Assembly (NCBI RefSeq): GCF_933775445.1
Contig: NW_026089435.1
Location: forward strand, 124,001 to 188,000
From: Argentina anserina
Lineage: Eukaryota > Streptophyta > Magnoliopsida > Rosales > Rosaceae
Length of the DNA stretch: 64,000 nucleotides
Direction: 5' to 3'
The notes under the pieces are model-generated. The model ran no database searches. It saw only the letters and a list, made by a program, of their open reading frames with translations, and was not told the DNA's origin. Shown piece by piece: positions 54,680 through 64,000 of this stretch. A program made the translations under genes and the position numbers. The stretch's first letter is position 1. Each line of letters begins with the position of its first letter.

Positions 54680-56639
54680 ACTCCCACACTTGCAAAACTC
54701 TCAAATACAATAGAAACTCGCATCAGAAGCCTTACAGAAAGATACTCAAACGAGAAATGAAAAGATACACAATTGGAATAGTAAAGATACGCAAACGATG
54801 TAAAGATACACAATTGGAATAGTAAAGATACGCAAACGATGTAAAGATACACAATTGGAATAGTAAAGATACGCAAACGATGAAAAGATACTCAGATTGA
54901 AAGAAACACACTCCCACACTTGCAAAACTCTCAAATTCAATAGAAACTCGCATCAGAAAGCCTTACAGAAAGATACTCAAACGAGAAATTAAAAGATACA
55001 CAATTAGAATAGTAAAGATACGCAAACGATGTAAAGATACTCAGATTGAAAGAAACACACTCCCACACTTGCAAAACTCTCAAATACAATAGAAACTCGC
55101 ATCAGAAGCCTTACAGAAAGATACTCAAACGAGAAATGAAAAGATACACAATTGGAATAGTAAAGATACGCAAACGATGTAAAGATACTCAGATTGAAAG
55201 AAACACACTCCCACACTTGCAAAACTCTCAAATACAATAGAAACTCGCATCAGAAGCCTTACAGAAAGATACTCAAACAAGAAATGAAAAGATACACAAT
55301 TGGAATAGTAAAGATACGCAAACGATGTAAAGATACTCAGTTTGAAAGAAACACACTCCCACACTTGCAAAACTCTCAAATTCAATAGAAACTCGCATCA
55401 GAAAGCCTTACAGAAAGATACTCAAACGAGAAATGAAAAGATACTCAATTGGAATTGTAAAGATACACAAACGATGTAAAGATACACAATTGGAATAGTA
55501 AAGATACGCAAACGATGTAAAGATACTCAGTTTGAAAGAAACACACTCCCACACTTGTAAAACTCTCAAATACAATTGAAACTCGCATCAGAAGCCTTAC
55601 AGAAAGATACTCAAACGAGAAATGAAAAGATACACAATTGGAATAGTAAAGATACGCAAACGATGTAAAGATACTCAGATTGAAAGAAACACACTCCCAC
55701 ACTTGCAAAACTCTCAAATACAATAGAAACTCGCATCAGAAGCCTTACAGAAAGATACTCAAACAAGAAATGAAAAGATACACAATTGGAATAGTAAAGA
55801 TACGCAAACGATGTAAAGATACTCAGTTTGAAAGAAACACACTCCCACACTTGCAAAACTCTCAAATTCAATAGAAACTCGCATCAGAAAGCCTTACAGA
55901 AAGATACTCAAACGAGAAATGAAAAGATACTCAATTGGAATTGTAAAGATACACAAACGATGTAAAGATACACAATTGGAATAGTAAAGATACGCAAACG
56001 ATGTAAAGATACTCAGTTTGAAAGAAACACACTCCCACACTTGCAAAACTCTCAAATACAATAGAAACTCGCATCAGAAGCCTTACAGAAAGATACTCAA
56101 ACGAGAAATGAAAAGATACACAATTGGAATAGTAAAGATACGCAAACGATGTAAAGATACACAATTGGAATAGTAAACATACGCAAACGATGTAAAGATA
56201 CTCAGTTTGAAAGAAACACACTCCCACACTTGCAAAACTCTCAAATTCAATAGAAACTCGCATCAGAAAGCCTTACAGAAAGATACTCAAACGAGAAATG
56301 AAAAGATACTCAATTAGAATTGTAAAGATACGCAAACGATGTAAAGATACACAATTGGAATAGTAAAGATACGCAAACGATGTAAAGATACTCAGTTTGA
56401 AAGAAACACACTCCCACACCTGCAAATCTCTCAAATACAATAGAAACTCGCATCAGAAGCCTTACAGAAAGATACTCAAACGAGAAATGAAAAGATACAC
56501 AATTGGAATAGGAAAGATACGCAAACGATGTAAAGATACACAATTGGAATAGTAAACATACGCAAACGATGTAAAGATACACAATTGGAATAGTAAAGAT
56601 ACGCAAACGATGTAAAGATACTCGAATTGAAAGAAACAC
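54680..56639 (+). repeat. 1960-bp tandem duplication, copy 1
   Basis: At least eight landmarks in this segment recur 1960 bp to the right. They include two aaacaagaaatg units, gatgaaaagatactc near 54880 and cacacctgcaaatc near 56415. Edges were placed where flanking variants stop matching (agattg near 54665 versus ctcgaattg near 56622). Confidence 0.8.
55119..55266 (+). repeat. Reference S monomer (148 bp, one sub-repeat)
   Basis: This copy shows the simplest common unit. It has a 23-bp head (agatactcaaacgagaaatg...), a 22-bp part (agatacacaattgg...), a 19-bp part (agatacgcaaacgatgtaa) and an 84-bp tail that starts agatactcag and ends ttacagaa. Four agatac starts lie 19-23 bp apart, so the first 64 bp look like three diverged copies of an approximately 20-bp ancestor, and the tail opens with a fourth. 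The A-class version is 149 bp because the tail has gaaagcc in place of gaagcc. Confidence 0.95.
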
Positions 56640-58599
56640 ACTCCCACACTTGCAAAACTCTCAAATACAATAGAAACTCGCATCAGAAGCCTTACAGAAA
56701 GATACTCAAACGAGAAATGAAAAGATACACAATTGGAATAGTAAAGATACGCAAACGATGTAAAGATACACAATTGGAATAGTAAAGATACGCAAACGAT
56801 GTAAAGATACACAATTGGAATAGTAAAGATACGCAAACGATGAAAAGATACTCAGTTTGAAAGAAACACACTCCCACACTTGCAAAACTCTCAAATTCAA
56901 TAGAAACTCGCATCAGAAAGCCTTACAGAAAGATACTCAAACGAGAAATTAAAAGATACACAATTAGAATAGTAAAGATACGCAAACGATGTAAAGATAC
57001 TCAGATTGAAAGAAACACACTCCCACACTTGCAAAACTCTCAAATACAATAGAAACTCGCATCAGAAGCCTTACAGAAAGATACTCAAACGAGAAATGAA
57101 AAGATACACAATTGGAATAGTAAAGATACGCAAACGATGTAAAGATACTCAGATTGAAAGAAACACACTCCCACACTTGCAAAACTCTCAAATACAATAG
57201 AAACTCGCATCAGAAGCCCTACAGAAAGATACTCAAACAAGAAATGAAAAGATACACAATTGGAATAGTAAAGATACGCAAACGATGTAAAGATACTCAG
57301 TTTGAAAGAAACACACTCCCACACTTGCAAAACTCTCAAATTCAATAGAAACTCGCATCAGAAAGCCTTACAGAAAGATACTCAAACGAGAAATGAAAAG
57401 ATACTCAATTGGAATTGTAAAGATACACAAACGATGTAAAGATACACAATTGGAATAGTAAAGATACGCAAACGATGTAAAGATACTCAGTTTGAAAGAA
57501 ACACACTCCCACACTTGCAAAACTCTCAAATACAATTGAAACTCGCATCAGAAGCCTTACAGAAAGATACTCAAACGAGAAATGAAAAGATACACAATTG
57601 GAATAGTAAAGATACGCAAACGATGTAAAGATACTCAGATTGAAAGAAACACACTCCCACACTTGCAAAACTCTCAAATACAATAGAAACTCGCATCAGA
57701 AGCCTTACAGAAAGATACTCAAACAAGAAATGAAAAGATACACAATTGGAATAGTAAAGATACGCAAACGATGTAAAGATACTCAGTTTGAAAGAAACAC
57801 ACTCCCACACTTGCAAAACTCTCAAATTCAATAGAAACTCGCATCAGAAAGCCTTACAGAAAGATACTCAAACGAGAAATGAAAAGATACTCAATTGGAA
57901 TTGTAAAGATACACAAACGATGTAAAGATACACAATTGGAATAGTAAAGATACGCAAACGATGTAAAGATACTCAGTTTGAAAGAAACACACTCCCACAC
58001 TTGCAAAACTCTCAAATACAATAGAAACTCGCATCAGAAGCCTTACAGAAAGATACTCAAACGAGAAATGAAAAGATACACAATTGGAATAGTAAAGATA
58101 CGCAAACGATGTAAAGATTCACAATTGGAATAGTAAACATACGCAAACGATGTAAAGATACTCAGTTTGAAAGAAACACACTCCCACACTTGCAAAACTC
58201 TCAAATTCAATAGAAACTCGCATCAGAAAGCCTTACAGAAAGATACTCAAACGAGAAATGAAAAGATACTCAATTAGAATTGTAAAGATACGCAAACGAT
58301 GTAAAGATACACAATTGGAATAGTAAAGATACGCAAACGATGTAAAGATACTCAGTTTGAAAGAAACACACTCCCACACCTGCAAATCTCTCAAATACAA
58401 TAGAAACTCGCATCAGAAGCCTTACAGAAAGATACTCAAACGAGAAATGAAAAGATACACAATTGGAATAGGAAAGATACGCAAACGATGTAAAGATACA
58501 CAATTGGAATAGTAAACATACGCAAACGATTTAAAGATACACAATTGGAATAGTAAAGATACGCAAACGATGTAAAGATACTCGAATTGAAAGAAACAC
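56640..58599 (+). repeat. 1960-bp tandem duplication, copy 2
   Basis: This is the partner of the preceding segment. Private changes include agaagccctac near 57214, gtaaagattcac near 58114 and cgatttaaag near 58528. The match fades after about 58770. Confidence 0.8.
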
Positions 58600-60092
58600 A
58601 CTCCCACACTTGCAAAACTCTCAAATACAATAGAAACTCGCATCAGAAGCCTTACAGAAAGATACTCAAACGAGAAATGAAAAGATACACAATTGGAATA
58701 GTAAAGATACGCAAACGATGTAAAGATACACAATTGGAATAGTAAAGATACGCAAACGATGTAAAGATACTCAGATTCAAAGAAACACACTCCCACACTT
58801 GCAAAACTCTCAAATACAATAGAAACTCGCATCAGAAGCCTTACAGAAAGATACTCAAACGAGAAATGAAAAGATACACAATTGGAATAGTAAAGATACG
58901 CAAACGAAGTAAAGATACACAATTCGAATAGTAAAGATACGCAAAAGATGTAAAGATACTCAGTTTGAAAGAAACACACTCTCATACTTGCAAATCTCTC
59001 AAATTCAATAGAAACTCGCATCAGAAGCCTTACAGAAAGATACTCAAACGAGAAATGAAAAGATACACAATTGGAATAGTAAAGATACGCAAACGATGTA
59101 AAGATACTCAGTTTGAACGAAACACACTCCCACACTTGCAAAACTCTCAAATTCAATAGAAACTCGCATCAGAAAGCCTTACAGAAAGATACTCAAACGA
59201 GAAATGAAAAGATACTCAATTGGAATTGTAAAGATACGCAAACGATGTAAAGATACACAATATGAATAGTAAAGAGACGCAAACGATGTAAAGATACTCA
59301 GTTTGAAAGAAACACACTCCCACACTTGCAAAACTCTCAAATACAATAGAAACTCGCATCAGAAGCCTTACAGAAAGATACTCAAACGAGAAATGAAAAG
59401 ATACACAATTGGAATAGTAAAGATACGCAAACGATGTAAAGATACACAATTGGAATAGTAAACATACGCAAACGATGTAAAGATACTCAGTTTGAAAGAA
59501 ACACACTCCCACACTTGCAAAACTCTCAAATTCAATAGAAACTCGCATCAGAAAGCCTTACAGAAAGATACTCAAACGAGAAATGAAAAGATACTCAATT
59601 AGAATTGTAAAGATACGCAAACGATGTAAAGATACACAATTGGAATAGTAAAGATACGCAAACGATGTAAAGATACTCAGTTTGAAAGAAACACACTCCC
59701 ACACTTGCAAAACACTCAAATACAATAGAAACTCGCATCAGAAGCCTTACCGAAAGATACTGAAACGAGAAATGAAAAGATACACAATTGGAATAGTAAA
59801 GATACGCAAACGATGTAAAGATACTCAGTTTGAACGAAACACACTCCCACACTTGCAAAACTCTCAAATTCAATAGAAACTCGCATCAGAAAGCCTTACA
59901 GAAAGATACTCAAACGAGAAATGAAAAGATACTCAATTGGAATTGTAAAGATACGCAAACGATGTAAAGATACACAATAGGAATAGTAAAGATACGCAAA
60001 CGATGTAAAGATACTCAGTTTGAAAGAAACACACTCCCACACTTGCAAAACTCTCAAATACAATAGAAACTCGCATCAGAAGCCTTACAGAA

Positions 60093-60322
60093 AGATACTC
60101 AAACGAGAAATGAAAAGATACACAATTGGAATAGTAAAGATACGCAAACGATGTAAAGATACACAATTGGAATAGTAAAGATACGCAAACGATGTAAAGA
60201 TACACAATTGGAATAGTAAAGATACGCAAACGATGTAAAGATACTCAGTTTGAAAGAAACACACTCCCACACTTGCAAAACTCTCAAATTCAATAGAAAC
60301 TCGCATCAGAAGCCTTACAGAA
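60093..60322 (+). repeat. Reference L monomer (230 bp, three sub-repeats)
   Basis: The unit equals the 148-bp monomer plus two extra 41-bp sub-repeats, located at 60116-60156, 60157-60197 and 60198-60238. L units are a minority. Examples lie near 2460-2690, 4000-4440, 7530-7750, 10610-10830, 13640-13860, 53270-53480, 54730-54950, 56690-56910 and 60800-61020. Confidence 0.93.
60116..60156 (+). repeat. 41-bp sub-repeat, the unit of length variation
   Basis: The sub-repeat consists of a 22-bp half (agatacacaattgg...) and a 19-bp half (agatacgcaaacgatgtaa). Successive starts in the array are exactly 41 bp apart where it is duplicated. Gain or loss of this block explains the 148, 189 and 230 bp length classes. 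The two halves share the agatac start, and the 19-bp half resembles the monomer head through its caaacga core. Confidence 0.95.
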
Positions 60323-62117
60323 AGATACTCAAACGAGAAATGAAAAGATACACAATTGGAATAGTAAAGATACGCAAACGATGTAAAGATACTCAGATTG
60401 AAAGAAACACACTCCCACACTTGCAAAACTCTCAAATACAATAGAAACTCGCATCAGAAGCCTTACAGAAAGATACTCAAACGAGAAATGAAAAGATACA
60501 CAATTGGAATAGTAAAGATACGCAAACGATGTAAAGATACTTAGTTTGAACGAACCACACTCCCACACTTGCAAAACTCTCAAATTCAATAGAAACTCGC
60601 ATCAGAAAGCCTTACAGAAAGATACTCAAACGAGAAATGAAAAGATACTCAATTGGAATTGTAAAGATACGCAAACGATGTAAAGATACACAATTGGAAT
60701 AGTAAAGAGACGCAAACGATGTAAAGATACTCAGTTTGAAAGAAACACACTCCCACACTTGCAAAACTCTCAAATACAATAGAAACTCGCATCAAAAGCC
60801 TTACAGAAAGATACTCAAACGAGAAATGAAAAGATACACAATTGGAATAGTAAAGATACGCAAACGATGTAAAGATACACAATTGGAATAGTAAAGATAC
60901 GCAAACGATGTAAAGATACACAATTGGAATAGTAAAGATACGCAAACGATGTAAAGATACTCAGTTTGAAAGAAACACACTCCCACACTTGCAAAACTCT
61001 CAAATTCAATAGAAACTCGCATCAGAAAGCCTTACAGAAAGATACTCAAACGAGAAATTAAAAGATACACAATTGGAATAGTAAAGATACGCAAACGATG
61101 TAAAGATACTCAGATTGAAAGAAACACACTCCCACACTTGCAAAACTCTCAAATACAATAGAAACTCGCATCAGAAGCCTTACAGAAAGATACTCAAACG
61201 AGAAATGAAAAGATACACAATTGGAATAGTAAAGATACGCAAACGATGTAAAGATACACAATTGGAATAGTAAACATACGCAAACGATGTAAAGATACTC
61301 AGTTTGAAAGAAACACACTCCCACACTTGCAAAACTCTCAAATACAATTGAAACTCGCATCAGAAGCCTTACAGAAAGATACTCAAACGAGAAATGAAAA
61401 GATACACAATTGGAATAGTAAAGATACGCAAACGATGTAAAGATACACAATTGGAATAGTAAAGATACGCAAACGATGTAAAGATACTCAGTTTGAAAGA
61501 AACACACTCCCACACTTGCAAAACTCTCAAATACAATTGAAACTCGCATCAGAAGCCTTACAGAAAGATACTCAAACGAGAAATGAAAATATACACAATT
61601 GGAATAGTAAACATACGCAAACGATGTAAAGATACTCATTTTGAAAGAAACACACTCCCACACTTGCAAAACTCTCAAATTCAATAGAAACTCGCATCAG
61701 AAAGCCTTACAGAAAGATACTCAAACGAGAAATGAAAAGATACTCAATTAGAATTGTAAAGATACGCAAACGATGTAAAGATACACAATTGGAATAGTAA
61801 AGATACGCAAACGATGTAAAGATACTCAGTTTGAAAGAAACACACTCCCACACTTGCAAAACTCTCAAATTCAATAGAAACTCGCATCAGAGAGCCTTAC
61901 AGAAAGATACTCAAACGAGAAATTAAAAGATACACAATTGGAATAGTAAAGATACGCAAACGATGTAAAGTTACTCAGATTGAAAGAAACACACTCCCAC
62001 ACTTGCAAAACTCTCAAATACAATAGAAACTCGCATCAGAAGCCTTACAGAAAGATCCTTAAACGAGAAATGAAAAGATACACAATTGAAATAGTAAAGA
62101 TACGCAAACGATGTAAA
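60240..62117 (+). repeat. 1878-bp HOR (family IV), copy 1
   Basis: Landmarks agatacttagtttgaacg (near 60537), gtaaagagacgc (near 60711), agatactcattttg (near 61634), cagagagcc (near 61889), aaagttactcag (near 61968) and agatccttaaac (near 62054) all recur 1878 bp to the right. Agreement with copy 2 is close. Confidence 0.85.
61188..61376 (+). repeat. Reference M monomer (189 bp, two sub-repeats)
   Basis: The unit equals the 148-bp monomer plus one extra 41-bp sub-repeat. The second sub-repeat here has the frequent 'aaacatacgc' variant in place of 'aaagatacgc'. M units commonly pair with S units to make a 338-bp dimer. Since 189 is divisible by three, consecutive M units keep one minus-strand frame open, which accounts for the longest open frames in the array. 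Confidence 0.93.
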
Positions 62118-63995
62118 GATAATCAGATTGAAAGAAACACACTCCCACACTTGCAAAACTCTCAAATTCAATAGAAACTCGCATCAGAAGCCTTACAGAA
62201 AGATACTCAAACGAGAAATGAAAAGATACACAATTGGAATAGTAAAGATACGCAAACGATGTAAAGATACTCAGATTGAAAGAAACACACTCCCACACTT
62301 GCAAAACTCTCAAATACAATAGAAACTCGCATCAGAAGCCTTACAGAAAGATACTCAAACGAGAAATGAAAAGATACACAATTGGAATAGTAAAGATACG
62401 CAAACGATGTAAAGATACTTAGTTTGAACGAACCACACTCCCACACTTGCAAAACTCTCAAATTCAATAGAAACTCGCATCAGAAAGCCTTACAGAAAGA
62501 TACTCAAACGAGAAATGAAAAGATACTCAATTGGAATTGTAAAGATACGCAAACGATGTAAAGATACACAATTGGAATAGTAAAGAGACGCAAACGATGT
62601 AAAGATACTCAGTTTGAAAGAAACACACTCCCACACTTGCAAAACTCTCAAATACAATAGAAACTCGCATCAGAAGCCTTACAGAAATATACTCAAACGA
62701 GAAATGAAAAGATACACAATTGGAATAGTAAAGATACGCAAACGATGTAAAGATACACAATTGGAATAGTAAAGATACGCAAACGATGTAAAGATACACA
62801 ATTGGAATAGTAAAGATACGCAAACGATGTAAAGATACTCAGTTTGAAAGAAACACACTCCCACACTTGCAAAACTCTCTAATTCAATAGAAACTCGCAT
62901 CAGAAAGCCTTACAGAAAGATACTCAAACGAGAAATTAAAAGATACACAATTGGAATAGTAAAGATACGCAAACGATGTAAAGATACTCAGATTGAAAGA
63001 AACACACTCCCACACTTGCAAAACTCTCAAATACAATAGAAACTCGCATCAGAAGCCTTACAGAAAGATACTCAAACGAGAAATGAAAAGATACACAATT
63101 GGAATAGTAAAGATACGCAAACGATGTAAAGATACACAATTGGAATAGTAAAGATACGCAAACGATGTAAAGATACTCAGTTTGAAAGAAACACACTCCC
63201 ACACTTGCAAAACTCTCAAATACAATTGAAACTCGCATCAGAAGCCTTACAGAAAGATACTCAAACGAGAAATGAAAAGATACACAATTGGAATAGTAAA
63301 GATACGCAAACGATGTAAAGATACACAATTGGAATAGTAAAGATACGCAAACGATGTAAAGATACTCAGTTTGAAAGAAACACACTCCCACACTTGCAAA
63401 ACTCTCAAATACAATTGAAACTCGCATCAGAAGCCTTACAGAAAGATACTCAAACTAGAAATGAAAATATACACAATTGGAATAGTAAACATACTCAAAC
63501 GATGTAAAGATACTCATTTTGAAAGAAACACACTCCCACACTTGCAAAACTCTCAAATTCAATAGAAACTCGCATCAGAAAGCCTTACAGAAAGATACTC
63601 AAACGAGAAATGAAAAGATACTCAATTAGAATTGTAAAGATACGCAAACGATGTAAAGATACACAATTGGAATAGTAAAGATACGCAAACGATGTAAAGA
63701 TACTCAGTTTGAAAGAAACACACTCCCACACTTGCAAAACTCTCAAATTCAATAGAAACTCGCATCAGAGAGCCTTACAGAAAGATACTCAAACGAGAAA
63801 TTAAAAGATACACAATTGGAATAGTAAAGATACGCAAACGATGTAAAGTTACTCAGATTGAAAGAAACACACTCCCACACTTGCAAAACTCTCAAATACA
63901 ATAGAAACTCGCATCAGAAGCCTTACAGAAAGATCCTTAAACGAGAAATGAAAAGATACACAATTGAAATAGTAAAGATACGCAAACGATGTAAA
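62118..63995 (+). repeat. 1878-bp HOR (family IV), copy 2, running to the window edge
   Basis: The copy ends with the same agataa seen at 62117, just before the window stops, so the HOR pattern may continue. Private changes include agaaatatactc near 62686, caaactagaaatg near 63451 and catactcaaacg near 63491. The extra sub-repeat near 63300-63340 matches its counterpart in copy 1. Confidence 0.85.
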
Positions 63996-64000
63996 GATAA

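Larger units (their letters stand above)
52386..60239 (+). repeat. Distal mixed array domain
   Basis: The gaaccc variant is absent from this stretch. Frequent local variants are agatactcagattg, agatacttagtttg, aaacaagaaatg and acaattgaaac. It contains L monomers near 53270, 54730 and 56690. The segment 53105-53950 resembles 60649-61680 at an offset of 7544 bp. Apart from the 1960-bp duplication listed separately, I find no regular HOR period. Confidence 0.75.
1178..64000 (+). repeat. Satellite array, 148/189/230-bp monomers, open at the right edge
   Basis: From 1178 to the last base the sequence is one head-to-tail array in a single orientation. The basic 148-bp unit begins agatactcaaacgag, continues through one 41-bp sub-repeat and ends with an 84-bp tail containing cacactcccacacttgc, ctcgcatcaga and gccttacagaa. 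Copies of the sub-repeat vary from one to three. By hand count the consensus plus strand is about 47% A, 18% T and 35% G+C, a marked strand asymmetry. No inverted segment, transposon insertion or gene interrupts it. Such arrays in plants are usually heterochromatic and may be centromeric, pericentromeric or subtelomeric. The sequence alone does not say which. Confidence 0.97.

Noticed and set aside
2867..63000. Recurrent 64-codon plus-strand frames starting with MKETHSH, rich in lysine and arginine
   Set aside because: Each is the same stretch of an S-type monomer read in one frame. Their spacing follows the repeat, and the codons change only as the repeat varies. Nothing suggests expression.
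1249..63427. Many minus-strand open frames of 60-244 codons rich in F, L, Y, S and C
   Set aside because: They are translations of the T-rich strand of the satellite. They repeat every 63 codons over M units, overlap in several frames and break at S-unit boundaries. None has a non-repetitive part or an identifiable domain.
1178..64000. CRISPR array
   Set aside because: Direct repeats are present, but there are no unique spacers: the intervening sequence is also repeated. No cas gene is present and the context is eukaryotic.
1178..64000. Telomeric or ribosomal repeat
   Set aside because: No tttaggg-type repeats and no recognisable 5S or 35S rDNA sequence occur in the monomer.
1178..64000. 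Centromeric identity through a CENP-B-box-like motif
   Set aside because: I see no sequence resembling the known 17-bp box. Monomer length alone does not prove centromere function.

Overview
This window is almost entirely one head-to-tail satellite DNA array in what looks like a plant nuclear genome. About 1.18 kb of ordinary AT-rich flank (1-1177) is followed by at least 62.8 kb of tandem repeat (1178-64000) that runs off the right edge. I find no supportable protein-coding gene, RNA gene, CRISPR array, telomeric repeat or intact transposon. The many modest open frames inside the array are by-products of a repeat with few stop codons.

The plant assignment is an inference from the flank. Read on the minus strand, the flank carries a 'gggaggcaaccc' block, then an 'aagtgtgggg' block, then an A-rich stretch with 'ttcgaaaa' pieces. 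That order is typical of the non-coding DNA between the pol gene and the 3' LTR of plant Ty3/gypsy retrotransposons (Athila/Tat/Ogre type). In that reading the satellite lies on the pol side of those motifs, inside the hypervariable 3' untranslated region from which plant satellites are known to arise.

Monomer architecture: the basic unit is 148 bp. It has a 23-bp head, one 41-bp sub-repeat (22 + 19 bp) and an 84-bp tail. The 41-bp sub-repeat occurs one, two or three times, giving unit lengths of 148, 189 and 230 bp. A one-base insertion in the tail (gaaagcc versus gaagcc) adds 1 bp. A-class units (aaattcaatag with gaaagcc) and B-class units (aaatacaatag with gaagcc) tend to alternate, so a 149 + 189 = 338-bp dimer is a recurrent building block. 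I estimate roughly 350-370 monomers, all in the same orientation, with no foreign insertion seen.

Layout: 1-1048 is retroelement-like flank. 1049-1193 is a probable decayed edge monomer. 1178-9000 is a heterogeneous proximal domain with truncated monomers, a run of 148-bp units and 3.3-3.5-kb-spaced duplications. 9000-25260 is a higher-order repeat (HOR) family with anchor spacings 3030, 2841, 2380, 2042 and 2042 bp. 25282-36675 is a HOR family with 1872/2292/2482-bp spacing, containing two tandem copies of a 4354-bp super-unit. 36676-52385 holds five copies of a HOR based on 3017 bp, three at about full length with small size changes. 52386-60239 is a mixed domain with a 1960-bp tandem duplication. 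60240-64000 is two copies of an 1878-bp HOR. Neighbouring HOR copies usually differ by whole monomers or whole 338-bp dimers, as expected from unequal exchange in register. Small deletions mostly lie between short direct repeats inside the monomer.

All periods were derived by hand from repeated landmarks. Block edges are good to about 50 bp at best. I cannot name the satellite family or the species, and I cannot tell whether the array is centromeric.
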